Of a stretch of DNA of 64,000 nucleotides, positions 7,024 through 16,000 are shown in pieces. The number at the start of each line of letters is the position of its first letter. The first letter of the stretch is position 1. This stretch comes from Bacteroidota bacterium (GTDB lineage Bacteria; Bacteroidota; Bacteroidia; Bacteroidales; Prolixibacteraceae), in assembly GCA_024278975.1 (NCBI GenBank), contig JAJRSD010000018.1, positions 124,001 to 188,000 of the forward strand, written 5' to 3'. Under the pieces are notes generated by a model that saw only the letters and a list, made by a program, of their open reading frames with translations, made no database searches and was not told the origin of the DNA. The translations under genes were made by a program, and so were the position numbers.

Positions 7024-9429
7024 TTAACGAGTATAACGATACCGCCGAACTATGTTATAAATCAACCCGAAAACTACGATTAACAGCAACGGAAGCAACA
7101 CATTAATTACCTGCCAGAACACTTTCTCTTCGCGCAATTTTACTTTGTTGAGCAACCGTAATTTTAACGACCGCCCTCGTAATTGCATAATTCCTGCATT
7201 ATCGTTTAAATAAAAAATTGTATTTATCAGAAACTCTTTGTTCCCAAATGTTCGTTGCGAAACCCTGTCGAAACCCAATTTATAAATTCCCGGAGGATTT
7301 GTTGAGTAATTTACTTTGTTGGTAATTATACTGCCATCGGCAATTACTACCATTTTTGTTGGTTTGCTTTTGTTGACTACCACCGACGACGGAAACCCAT
7401 AATTTTCTACCATTCGGTTTTTAAATACCGAAGTAAATTCACCCTCTAAAATAACTCCCACCGGAATATAAGAGCGTGTAAAAAGTTGGCGCGCAGGTGG
7501 ATTATTAATATTTTGAAGACTAACAGACGAAGGCGATTTTACTATTCTTGCATTTGGCGAAGTAGATAAAATTACCTGTTTATCGATATTTGGATTTCCG
7601 GCAAGTGTATCTATGGAAGAGACAAATTCACTCATCACCCAGTTCAGATTCCTGCTTATCGGATGATTATCGTTGGGCGTTAAAAGTGGCGAATAATACC
7701 AGGGATGTAATGTGAATTTTGGCTGATTTCCGGCTGCGGCTGTATTAACTTTAATTCGAATACAATTTACATCTTGCAACAAATCGTAATTTAACCTAAC
7801 TCCGTACCGGAAAAGCTGGTCGCCCAAATTCAGGTCGCGCGGAAACGAGAATGTTTGATAACCGCTGGACAAACTATCTAAACTAACTCGCACCGGATCG
7901 ATTAACCAAACCACTTTCCCACCTTTCATAATAAACTGGTCGATTATAAATTTCGACTTTTCATCGAAAACCTCGCGCGGGTTGGCAACAATTAAAATAT
8001 CTGCCTGATTATCTTTCAACTCGTCGGCTGTTAACATTTCAACTTTAAAATCGGCTGATAACTCGTTGGCAAAATCAGATATCTCAAACTGATTTGCTTC
8101 TCCGTGCCCTTGCAAAAATACAACAGTAGATTTTTTTGTCCGCATTAATTTCTGAAATGCATTTACCAACTCAAACTCGATGGTTTCAACAGAGTGATTA
8201 AAATTCATTTCGTAACTAAAAGCCGGATTATTCTTTAAAAAGTTAACTGCCATCTCTTTTCTTCCGTACCTGATTACCGCACCCGGAAAGATATATTTTG
8301 TGATAACTCCCATTTCAGTTTTTCGCCTGAAACTCGTGCGGCTAACACCTTTTTCAACCAAAGTATTAATAAACTTATCTTGCTTTTCGGGATTGCTAAT
8401 ACTGTACGGATCGAAAATACGAATACGAATTGGTTTTGCTGAATAGGCATTTAATACTGCAACCTTTTCTAAAATTTCGGCTTGAATATTTCGTAATCCT
8501 GGCTCCAGTTCCCCGGCAAGATACAACTCTATTTCAACACTATTTTCGAGACCCGATACAATTTTGGCACTAATTTGCGATATTGAAAAACGTTTGTCGG
8601 AGGTGAGATCGAAACGAAGTAGAAAGTTTGCCGAAACTATAAAAATAACGGTTAGACTAAAAACTACAATTGCAGCATTTATTTTTGTTTTATGCAGCTT
8701 CCATTTTCCTTTTCGTATAAACAAACTGGTTGCGTACAAAAATAAAAATGTCATTCCCATAAAATATAGCAAATCGCGTAAATCAATAACACCGCGCGAA
8801 ACCGATTGGTAGTGGCTGTTTATACTAAACCACGAAAGTAACTGTTCAAGAAAATATGGCACACCGGAAGTTGCAACAAACTCGAACCCAATATAAAACA
8901 GAAACGATAGTGCGAGTGCCAAAATGAATGATACAATCTGATTTTCGGTTAACGACGATGCAAAAATACCAATTGATATATATATTGTTGCCAGAAAAAA
9001 CAGTCCGATAAAAGAGCCCCATGTTGCGCCAACATCAACACTTCCAACCGGGTTTCCCAACAGATAAACCGATAAAAAATAGAGCAGAGTTGGCAACAAC
9101 GAAAATATTACGATTATCAAACCTGCCATAAATTTTGCCAACACAATCTTAAAATCGGAAATTGGGCGGGTAAGTAGAGTTTCGATTGTACCCGATCGTT
9201 TTTCGTCGGCAAAAAAGCGCATTGTAATTGCAGGTATTAAAAACAGGTACAACCAGGGAGCAAGCGTAAAAAGACCTTCTAAAGTTGCATATCCATTTTC
9301 GGGAATATTGTATGAGCCGGGGAAAACCCACAAAAACAGACCGGTTACCAATAAAAACACAACTATAACAAGGTAGCCGATTAACGACCCAAAAAATGTT
9401 TTTATCTCTTTTTTAAATAGACTATACAC
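7024..9429 (-). CDS. gldFG: GldF-GldG fusion, gliding-associated ABC transporter
   Basis: 801-aa protein joining two genes that are separate in Flavobacterium. Residues 1 to about 240 are the GldF permease: six or so TM helices and the motif DEKRSGTIETLLTRPI. From about 250 to the end it is GldG: a TM anchor near 250-268, a long extracytoplasmic region including FLQGHGEANQ and IVANPREVFDEKSKFIIDQF, and a final TM helix near 775-795. It starts with GTG at 9429. The ATPase partner GldA is not encoded nearby. It lies directly after lpxB, with heptamer repeats at the junction. A role in gliding or T9SS function is inferred from the family. Confidence 0.88.
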   Translation of the reverse strand: MYSLFKKEIKTFFGSLIGYLVIVVFLLVTGLFLWVFPGSYNIPENGYATLEGLFTLAPWLYLFLIPAITMRFFADEKRSGTIETLLTRPISDFKIVLAKFMAGLIIVIFSLLPTLLYFLSVYLLGNPVGSVDVGATWGSFIGLFFLATIYISIGIFASSLTENQIVSFILALALSFLFYIGFEFVATSGVPYFLEQLLSWFSINSHYQSVSRGVIDLRDLLYFMGMTFLFLYATSLFIRKGKWKLHKTKINAAIVVFSLTVIFIVSANFLLRFDLTSDKRFSISQISAKIVSGLENSVEIELYLAGELEPGLRNIQAEILEKVAVLNAYSAKPIRIRIFDPYSISNPEKQDKFINTLVEKGVSRTSFRRKTEMGVITKYIFPGAVIRYGRKEMAVNFLKNNPAFSYEMNFNHSVETIEFELVNAFQKLMRTKKSTVVFLQGHGEANQFEISDFANELSADFKVEMLTADELKDNQADILIVANPREVFDEKSKFIIDQFIMKGGKVVWLIDPVRVSLDSLSSGYQTFSFPRDLNLGDQLFRYGVRLNYDLLQDVNCIRIKVNTAAAGNQPKFTLHPWYYSPLLTPNDNHPISRNLNWVMSEFVSSIDTLAGNPNIDKQVILSTSPNARIVKSPSSVSLQNINNPPARQLFTRSYIPVGVILEGEFTSVFKNRMVENYGFPSSVVVNKSKPTKMVVIADGSIITNKVNYSTNPPGIYKLGFDRVSQRTFGNKEFLINTIFYLNDNAGIMQLRGRSLKLRLLNKVKLREEKVFWQVINVLLPLLLIVVFGLIYNIVRRYRYTR

Positions 9430-9441
9430 AGCGAGTTTCGA

Positions 9442-9467
9442 GTTTAAAGTTTAAAGTTTAAAGTTTT
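9442..9467. repeat. Heptanucleotide tandem repeat (GTTTAAA)x3
   Basis: Three perfect GTTTAAA units plus GTTTT. On the minus strand the array begins inside the last codons and stop of lpxB and runs towards the GTG start of gldFG. The same heptamer (as CTTTAAA on the plus strand) occurs five times upstream of nadE. Confidence 0.8.
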
Positions 9468-10600
9468 GGATTTCGAGCTAATAAATCAATCATTTTTTCA
9501 GCGGCTCGTTTCGAGCAGCCCGGTTCTCCCATCAGTTTATTTAACCGATTATAATCTGCACCCATTTTTTCGCGATAATTATTGTCTAATAATAACTTTT
9601 CAAGTTCGTTACGAACCTTTTTAACCGTTAAATCTTTTTGAATAAGTTCGAGAATTGCACCTTTTTGCAGAATAATATTGGGCAGCGTAACCCATTTTGT
9701 TTTCAGTACAAAATTTCTGAAAATCACATCAACAAGCAAACCACCTTCCATCTTATACATTGCAACTTGAGGCACATTAAAAAGTGCAGTTTCTAAAGCT
9801 GCTGTTCCCGATGTTACAATTGCCGTGTGTGCAAAACTCAACAAATCGTAGGTTTGTTCAAAAATAATTTTAATATTTTTATTACCTATAATTTCGCGAT
9901 AAATGGTTTTATCAATATTTTTCACTCCGGCAATTACAAACTGAAAATCGTTTAATCCTTCGGTGGCTTTCACCATTGTTGGCAAAATGCGTTTGATCTC
10001 TTTCACACGACTTCCTGCTAAAATTATCACAACCTGACGACTATCCAGATTATTCTTTTCAAAAAAATCGAATTTTGTAATTGTTGTTTTTTTATATTCT
10101 GCAATGGCATCCATTAAAGGATTTCCAACATAATTAACTTCGAAATTGTGCTTTTTATAGAACTCTGTCTCAAAGGGGAATATTGTAAACATCTCGTCAA
10201 CAAAGGCTTTTACCTTATTAACACGGTGCTCTTTCCACGCCCAGAGTTTTGGCGAAATATAATAGAAAACCTTTATGTTGTTTTGCTTGGCAAATTTGGC
10301 AATCCGCAGATTAAACCCGGGGTAATCAATCAGTATTAAAACATCGGGTTGAAATTGGAGCAGGTCTTTTTTACAAAACTCCATATTTCGTTTTATAGTT
10401 TTAATGTTTAGCAGAACATCGACAAAACCCATAAACGCCATTTCGCGATAATGTTTTACTAAATTGCCGCCAACTGCTTGCATTAAGTCGCCGCCAAAAT
10501 ATTGGAAATGTGCAGCAGAATCGGTAGCTGCCAGCTCTTTTATTAAATTAGAACCATGCAAATCGCCAGATGCTTCGCCTGCTATTAAATAGTACTTCAT
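9458..10600 (-). CDS. lpxB: Lipid-A-disaccharide synthase
   Basis: GT19 glycosyltransferase of 380 aa that joins UDP-2,3-diacylglucosamine to lipid X at the inner face of the inner membrane. Hallmarks are the N-terminal GEASGDLHG (8-16), LILIDYPGFNLRIAK, the YYISPKLWAWKEHR motif, and the nucleotide-binding SGTAALETALFNVPQVAMYK. It confirms an outer membrane with lipid A. It forms a minus-strand run after surE and a small membrane protein, with 1 base between stop and start, an arrangement common in Bacteroidota. Confidence 0.96.
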   Translation of the reverse strand: MKYYLIAGEASGDLHGSNLIKELAATDSAAHFQYFGGDLMQAVGGNLVKHYREMAFMGFVDVLLNIKTIKRNMEFCKKDLLQFQPDVLILIDYPGFNLRIAKFAKQNNIKVFYYISPKLWAWKEHRVNKVKAFVDEMFTIFPFETEFYKKHNFEVNYVGNPLMDAIAEYKKTTITKFDFFEKNNLDSRQVVIILAGSRVKEIKRILPTMVKATEGLNDFQFVIAGVKNIDKTIYREIIGNKNIKIIFEQTYDLLSFAHTAIVTSGTAALETALFNVPQVAMYKMEGGLLVDVIFRNFVLKTKWVTLPNIILQKGAILELIQKDLTVKKVRNELEKLLLDNNYREKMGADYNRLNKLMGEPGCSKRAAEKMIDLLARNPKL

Positions 10601-10601
10601 T

Positions 10602-10904
10602 TTAAAAAGCCCTCGAAATTAAAACCACAAATGCGTAGATTATAGTTGCTGCTAAAACTCCCCTTGCTGCCTTGTCGTATTTCAGTTTAATAAAACCCAT
10701 AAAAACCGCACTGTTGGCAAAAACACATAAACTGCCCAATTTTACAAGCGACTGCAAATACATTAAGTTTCCTATATAATTTGAAAAAGAGATTCCACTT
10801 TCCTTAATAAAATAAACGGCAAAAAAGATAATTACCGGAGTAATAAAACCCACTAATAATCCAATTCCTAAATTGTCGAATTTATTTATTTTTTGTCGTT
10901 GCAT
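10602..10904 (-). CDS. Small membrane protein, unknown function
   Basis: 100 aa with three predicted TM segments (about 13-33, 46-66 and 81-98) and a basic N-terminus (MQRQKINKF), so the N-terminus is probably cytosolic. Its ATG overlaps the surE stop by one base and its stop lies 1 base before lpxB, so it is part of a surE-orf-lpxB operon. No catalytic motif is visible. Its position suggests an envelope role, but no function can be assigned. Confidence 0.8.
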   Translation of the reverse strand: MQRQKINKFDNLGIGLLVGFITPVIIFFAVYFIKESGISFSNYIGNLMYLQSLVKLGSLCVFANSAVFMGFIKLKYDKAARGVLAATIIYAFVVLISRAF

Positions 10905-11665
10905 TAAAATTTCCAGTTTTTAACTTGGTCCAAAGTTTTATAACAAGTCATATCGATGGTAACGGGAACAACCGACACAAAATTGTTTTCGAGCGCGTAA
11001 ATATCAGTTTCAGTCGAATCCTCTTCAAAATTTTTAAAATAACCCGACAGCCAGTGATAATCTCTGCCATGCGGATCGGTTCGCTTTTCAAACTCTTCTA
11101 CCCATTTTCCGTGTGCCTGCCTGCAAACCTTTATACCTTTTGGTTTTCCCTTCGGAATATTTACATTTAAACATGTAAACGGAGGCAATCCATTTTCCTG
11201 AACACTTTGAAACACCTTCGCTACAATAATTTTTGCCTTCGAAAAATCGGCATTTGCACTAAAATCGTCCAACGAAAAACCAATCGACGGAACACCGTGC
11301 AAACTACCTTCGATGGCCGCTCCCATCGTACCACTATAAATAATACTGATTGATGAATTTGCTCCGTGATTAATGCCCGAGACAACAAAATCTGGTGTGC
11401 GATCTAACAGACTATTAAAGCTCAACTTTACGCTATCAACTGGGGTTCCGTTACTTTTAAAAGTTAAAACTCCATGTATTTTTTCGACAGGTGTAGTTCG
11501 TAAAGGTTGGTCAACAGTTATTGCATTCGACTTTCCCGACATTGAAACTTCGGACGAAATAACAACAACATCGCCGAAAAGCTGAATCACCTCAACCAAT
11601 TCGCGTAATCCTTTTGCATGAATTCCATCGTCGTTGGTAACTAATATTAATGGTTTATCTGACAT
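10904..11665 (-). CDS. surE: 5'/3'-nucleotidase SurE
   Basis: 253-aa SurE survival protein, a metal-dependent nucleoside monophosphate phosphatase. It shows the N-terminal ILVTNDDGIHAKGLREL (metal-binding Asp11-Asp12), SGKSNAIT and SGINHGANSSISIIYSGTMGAAIEG with the conserved Asn and the active-site loop. First gene of the surE-orf-lpxB run. Length and motifs are normal. Confidence 0.96.
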   Translation of the reverse strand: MSDKPLILVTNDDGIHAKGLRELVEVIQLFGDVVVISSEVSMSGKSNAITVDQPLRTTPVEKIHGVLTFKSNGTPVDSVKLSFNSLLDRTPDFVVSGINHGANSSISIIYSGTMGAAIEGSLHGVPSIGFSLDDFSANADFSKAKIIVAKVFQSVQENGLPPFTCLNVNIPKGKPKGIKVCRQAHGKWVEEFEKRTDPHGRDYHWLSGYFKNFEEDSTETDIYALENNFVSVVPVTIDMTCYKTLDQVKNWKF

Positions 11666-11892
11666 ATTTTTTTAAATAGGAAGCAAAGGTAATTAAAATG
11701 AGTAGTGAGTTGTTAGTAAATAGTAATGAGAATTGAAAAAAAACAGAAAAGGCAACAATTACTATATGGTTTTTCATAATTATCCCAATCGAGCAAATTG
11801 GTTTATTCCTTTCCTTTCACTATTTTCGTTCACTATTTTTAAATTTATAATCCAACTAAAAAATTGTAGATCTAACTTTTTAAAAACCTATC

Positions 11893-14313
11893 ATGAGAAA
11901 AATTATCGCACTCTTTATTCTGTTCTCTTTTGCTTTTAGTATTGTAAATGCACAGGAAGATCTCACCTATCAGCAACCACCAAAAGAAATATTAGAATTG
12001 GCTGATGCTCCACTTACTCCATCGGTTCGAATTGACGATAAAAATAAAAATATTGTTTTACTTTATCGCAACAAATACAAAAGTATAGCTGAACTTTCGG
12101 AAACTGAATTGCGTTTGGCAGGTTTGCGAATTAACCCGGTTACAAATATTGGAAGCCGCACGACTTATTACTTCAACATGGCATTAATGAAAATTGGTAA
12201 AAAGGAGGTATTAAAAGTTAATGGGTTACCAACTTCGCCGCGACTTGCAAATTTTTCGTGGTCGCCCGACCAGACTAAAATGGCATTTACAAATACAGTT
12301 CCCGACGGAGTTGAACTTTGGGTTTTAGACATTGCCGATGCCAGTTGTAAAAAACTTACAGAAGCAACTCTGAATGCAAATGTTGGTCGCCCTTTTTCGT
12401 GGTTTACAAACGGGCAATCGTTTTTAGTACGGTTTTTACCCGACGATAAAAAACCATTAATAGACAAATCTACAGCAGTTCCCACCGGACCAAGAGTTTC
12501 GGTTAGCGATGGTGAAAAAGCACAAAACCGCACATATCAGGATTTATTGCAAGACAAAGCAGATGAATTTAACTTTGAACAATTGGTTCGTTCTACTATT
12601 TACAAAGTTGATTTAGATGGCAATAAAAAATTATGGAAAGAGACAGCTATGTACGCAGGAATGAGTTTTTCTCCTGACGGTGAATACGTTTTAATTTCAA
12701 CTCTTCATAAACCATTTTCGTACATAGTAACACTAAGCAGATTTCCATCAAAAACAGTAATTTTCGATAAAAACGGTAATGAGATAAAAGTTTTATTGGA
12801 ATCGCCTCTCGAAGAAGTTCGCCCAAAAGGATTTATGTCAACAAAAAAAGGGATGCGTAATATTAGCTGGCGTGCCGACAAACCTTCAACAATTTATTTT
12901 GTAAAAGCTTTGGATGAAGGCGACCCAGCCATTAAAGTTGCCCATCGCGATGAAGTTTTTAGTTTGGATGCGCCATTCTCGGGCGAACCAAAATCGATTA
13001 TAAAAACTATTCAGCGATTTGCCGGAATTACATGGGGAAACGATGAAATTGCCATTGCGCACGACAGTTGGTGGAACACACGAAATTCGAAAACATACCT
13101 TTTTAATCCAACGGATACGAAAGTTAAACCTGAAATAATTTACGACTTAAACTATAACGACAGGTATGCAAATCCGGGCTCTTTTTTAACAAAAAAGAAT
13201 GAGTTGGGAAAATACACTCTGGTAATCGCTAAAGATAATTTATACCTAACCGGAACAGGTTATTCTCCCGGGGGAATCCGTCCGTTTTTCGATGAATACA
13301 ATATTAAAACTAACGAAACCAAACGTTTGTGGCGAGCCAGTGGCGAAAAAACTCTCGAAAGAATTATAAAAGTTATGGATGCCAAAAAGGGTGAATTGCT
13401 AACCCGTGTCGAGGCAAGTACAACATTCCCAAATTACTTTATTCGGAATATTAATAAAAGAGTTGCACCACAACAAATAACATTTTTCGAGAATCCATTT
13501 AAAAGTATGGAAGGCGTTTCTAAAGAGGTAATTTTATACAAGCGCGATGATGGTATTGAGCTTTCGGGAACTCTGTATTTACCTGCCGGATACGACAAAA
13601 CTAAAAAGGAGAAACTGCCAATGATACTCTGGGCTTATCCACGCGAATTTAAAGATGCATCGATGGCAAGTCAGATAACATCATCACCACACACCTTTAC
13701 ATTTCCTAATTACGGTTCTCCGGTATTTTGGGTGATGCGCGGTTATGCAATTCTCGACGGGGCGGCTTTTCCAATTATTGGCGAGGGCGATAAAGAACCC
13801 AACAATTCATTCCGCGAACAACTGGTTGCAAACGGAAAAGCTGCAATTGATGCAGTTGACAAATTGGGTTTTATCGACCGCAATAAAGTTGCCGTTGGAG
13901 GACATTCTTACGGTGCATTTATGACGGCTAACTTGCTTTCTCATTGCAATTTGTATGCTGCCGGAATTGCAAGAAGTGGTGCATACAACCGTACATTAAC
14001 CCCTTTCGGATTTCAAAGCGAAGAGCGCAGTTATTGGGAAGCACCGGAAGTTTATTACAACATGTCGCCATTTATGCACGCCGATAAAATGAAAACTCCG
14101 CTACTGTTAATTCATGGCGAAGCAGACAATAATTCGGGAACATATCCTTTGCAAAGCGAACGGTACTTCAATGCTTTAAAAGGAATGGGCGCACCGGTAC
14201 GTTTGGTTATGTTGCCAAAAGAGAGCCACGGTTACTCGGCGCGCGAATCTATTTTACATGTTTTATGGGAACAAGACCAGTGGTTAGAGAAATATGTAAA
14301 AAACAGGAAATAA
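11893..14313 (+). CDS. Exported S9-family serine peptidase
   Basis: 806 aa: a signal peptide (MRKIIALFILFSFAFSIVNAQ, cut after about residue 21), a beta-propeller region up to about 540, then an alpha/beta-hydrolase domain. The catalytic triad is visible as Ser672 in GGHSYGAF, Asp745 in HGEADNNSG and His779 in ESHGYS. The overall look matches the prolyl oligopeptidase/glutamyl-peptidase branch of S9. It probably degrades peptides in the periplasm or outside the cell. It is a single gene, followed by carbonic anhydrase after 46 bases. Confidence 0.93.
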   Translation: MRKIIALFILFSFAFSIVNAQEDLTYQQPPKEILELADAPLTPSVRIDDKNKNIVLLYRNKYKSIAELSETELRLAGLRINPVTNIGSRTTYYFNMALMKIGKKEVLKVNGLPTSPRLANFSWSPDQTKMAFTNTVPDGVELWVLDIADASCKKLTEATLNANVGRPFSWFTNGQSFLVRFLPDDKKPLIDKSTAVPTGPRVSVSDGEKAQNRTYQDLLQDKADEFNFEQLVRSTIYKVDLDGNKKLWKETAMYAGMSFSPDGEYVLISTLHKPFSYIVTLSRFPSKTVIFDKNGNEIKVLLESPLEEVRPKGFMSTKKGMRNISWRADKPSTIYFVKALDEGDPAIKVAHRDEVFSLDAPFSGEPKSIIKTIQRFAGITWGNDEIAIAHDSWWNTRNSKTYLFNPTDTKVKPEIIYDLNYNDRYANPGSFLTKKNELGKYTLVIAKDNLYLTGTGYSPGGIRPFFDEYNIKTNETKRLWRASGEKTLERIIKVMDAKKGELLTRVEASTTFPNYFIRNINKRVAPQQITFFENPFKSMEGVSKEVILYKRDDGIELSGTLYLPAGYDKTKKEKLPMILWAYPREFKDASMASQITSSPHTFTFPNYGSPVFWVMRGYAILDGAAFPIIGEGDKEPNNSFREQLVANGKAAIDAVDKLGFIDRNKVAVGGHSYGAFMTANLLSHCNLYAAGIARSGAYNRTLTPFGFQSEERSYWEAPEVYYNMSPFMHADKMKTPLLLIHGEADNNSGTYPLQSERYFNALKGMGAPVRLVMLPKESHGYSARESILHVLWEQDQWLEKYVKNRK

Positions 14314-14359
14314 CCGCCCCATGCTTTCTTCAATTAACATTTTTAAATAATCCTTATAG

Positions 14360-14929
14360 ATGACAACTAGCGAAATTTTAACCAGATTATCAGCCGGAAA
14401 TAAAAGATTTGCAAACGACCAGTTAAATAGTTATCTACAAGATAGTTTGCGCCGTAAATCGATAATCGACACTCAAAAACCCTTCGCAATTATTTTGGGC
14501 TGCACCGACAGCCGAATTGTACCTGAACTTATTTTCGACACCGGACTGGGCGAACTTTTTGTTGTACGTGTTGCCGGAAATATTGCCAATAAATCGTCGG
14601 TTGCCAGTATTGAATTTGCAGTTGCCCATTTAAATTGCAAAGTAATTATTGTGTTGGGACATCAGAATTGCGGGGCTGTTACAGAGGCCTTAAAAGGTGG
14701 CGATTACGGAGAAAATATGAATCACCTGCTTTCATATTTAACTCCGGCAATTACTGCATCTGCAAAAATGGCAACTGTTGATGATGTTGTAAAAACCAAT
14801 GCAAAACTAACAATAGAAGAGCTAAAAAACAGATCGGATATTTTAAAAAAAGCTGCTAATAATGGTGATGTTATAATTGTTCCGGCTTTCTATAATATGG
14901 ATTCAGGATTTGTGGAATTTTTCAGTTAA
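14360..14929 (+). CDS. Beta-class carbonic anhydrase
   Basis: 189-aa zinc enzyme interconverting CO2 and bicarbonate. Zinc ligands and active-site residues are present: Cys48, Asp50 and Arg52 in GCTDSR, and His101 and Cys104 in GHQNCGAV. It is cytosolic, with no signal peptide. A bidirectional terminator lies 21 bases past the stop. Length and motifs fit beta-CA. Confidence 0.95.
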   Translation: MTTSEILTRLSAGNKRFANDQLNSYLQDSLRRKSIIDTQKPFAIILGCTDSRIVPELIFDTGLGELFVVRVAGNIANKSSVASIEFAVAHLNCKVIIVLGHQNCGAVTEALKGGDYGENMNHLLSYLTPAITASAKMATVDDVVKTNAKLTIEELKNRSDILKKAANNGDVIIVPAFYNMDSGFVEFFS

Positions 14930-14950
14930 ATGCCTGGTTATCAAAAACAA

Positions 14951-14986
14951 AACCATCTTTAAATTATTTTTAAAGATGGTTTTTCC
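14951..14986. terminator. Bidirectional hairpin terminator
   Basis: Perfect 13-bp inverted repeat AACCATCTTTAAA (14951-14963) / TTTAAAGATGGTT (14969-14981) with a 5-base loop, followed by T residues on the plus strand and preceded by A residues that serve the minus strand. It separates the converging carbonic anhydrase and tRNA-Cys genes. Confidence 0.85.
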
Positions 14987-14990
14987 AGTG

Positions 14991-15061
14991 AGGTCTCTGG
15001 CGGATTCGAACCGCCGTACGCGGTTTTGCAGACCGCTGCCTAGCCACTCGGCCAAGAGACC
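14991..15061 (-). tRNA. tRNA-Cys (GCA)
   Basis: Cloverleaf read on the minus strand: acceptor GGTCTCT pairs with AGAGACC, discriminator T, D arm with TGGCCGAGTGG, anticodon stem GCGGT/ACCGC around loop CTGCAAA (anticodon GCA), and T arm GGCGG-TTCGAAT-CCGCC. CCA is not encoded. 71 bases. U73 with the GCA anticodon is the cysteine identity set. Confidence 0.96.
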
Positions 15062-15124
15062 GTTTTTATTTCGGTCTGCAAATCTAAGAAAAATTGCAAC
15101 GTCTGCAATAATTTTGAAAAGAAA

Positions 15125-15301
15125 CTATTTGCGTAACTTTTGCCAGTTATAATTAACGTGCGATTTTTCTTTGATTATCTGTCCACCGGGTAAATTAACA
15201 ATTGACTTTGGGTTTTCCCCTTCATAAAATTCTCTTTTCCTATTCTCAAAACGGCCTTCTGTGTTACCGCCTTCGTTTAAAATACTTTGACTTAAAAACA
15301 T
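15125..15301 (-). CDS. Possible 58-aa small protein
   Basis: ATG at 15301-15299 to TAG at 15127-15125, 58 codons, ending KSHVNYNWQKLRK. It is polar, with charged stretches and a central PGGQII, and has no TM segment or signal peptide. It sits 63 bases upstream of tRNA-Cys on the same strand, in a region otherwise empty, and shows no frame-disrupting stops. I do not recognise the family and no Shine-Dalgarno site is evident, so the call rests on composition and position only. Confidence 0.45.
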   Translation of the reverse strand: MFLSQSILNEGGNTEGRFENRKREFYEGENPKSIVNLPGGQIIKEKSHVNYNWQKLRK

Positions 15302-15408
15302 CTATAAAAAGTTATAAATTGAATTTTCAAATATAAGAATAAAAAGTTTGAAAAATCAATTTATTCAACGTCATTAAGTTATTTTTCGTTATTTTTTAAT
15401 AAAGCTAT

Positions 15409-15921
15409 TCAATTCAATAACTCTTCAACATGCAAAATAATCTTACTAAATTCGTCTTTATTAAAACCAATTGAAACCACAGCAATTTTCCCCTCTTTAT
15501 CAATAATAAAATTTCGGGGGATATTTTGCTTGGCATATTTCGAAAAGATTTCTCTTTTAGGGTCAGGATAAAAAGGTAACACGTAATTATTCTCGCTTTT
15601 AAATTTGTTAACTGTCGCCCAGTCGTGTTCGCGACCTATTACAAGAACCTCAAAATCATCTCTGTTTTTAAATTTGTTGTAAACATCTTTTTCGAGATGA
15701 GGAAGTTCCACTCGACACGGACCGCACCACGTTGCAAAAAAGTTTACCCAAACCACTTTCCCTTTTAAATCGGAGAGTTGTTTTGTAGTTCCATCCTGCA
15801 TTTCGATGGAGAAGTTGGGTGCAGTGTCGCCTTTTTTTACGAATGTAAATTTATCTTGCGCAAAAACATTTACAGTAAAAAATAAAAGGGTTAGAATAAA
15901 GAGTAATTGCTTTGTCTTCAT
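15409..15921 (-). CDS. Exported TlpA/ResA-like thioredoxin
   Basis: 170 aa with a signal peptide (about 1-22, ending FAQ) and a thioredoxin fold of the TlpA/ResA/AhpC-TSA kind. The active site is WCGPC (Cys66, Cys69), with the cis-proline loop in NIPRNFIID. It should act as a periplasmic thiol-disulfide reductant, for example in cytochrome c maturation or for envelope proteins; the substrate is unknown. It lies 79 bases after purC, separated from it by a 12-bp hairpin. Confidence 0.92.
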   Translation of the reverse strand: MKTKQLLFILTLLFFTVNVFAQDKFTFVKKGDTAPNFSIEMQDGTTKQLSDLKGKVVWVNFFATWCGPCRVELPHLEKDVYNKFKNRDDFEVLVIGREHDWATVNKFKSENNYVLPFYPDPKREIFSKYAKQNIPRNFIIDKEGKIAVVSIGFNKDEFSKIILHVEELLN

Positions 15922-15941
15922 GAGAATAGGTTTTATACGAA

Positions 15942-15989
15942 TATAAAAGATTCAGAATCCAATAATATTTGAATTTCGAATCTTTTATA
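15942..15989. repeat. 12-bp inverted repeat between purC and the tlpA-like gene
   Basis: TATAAAAGATTC (15942-15953) and its exact complement GAATCTTTTATA (15978-15989) with a 24-base spacer. It could be a processing or termination hairpin in the purC-to-thioredoxin gap, but it lacks a clear T tract. Confidence 0.4.
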
Positions 15990-16000
15990 ATTGTTACAGA

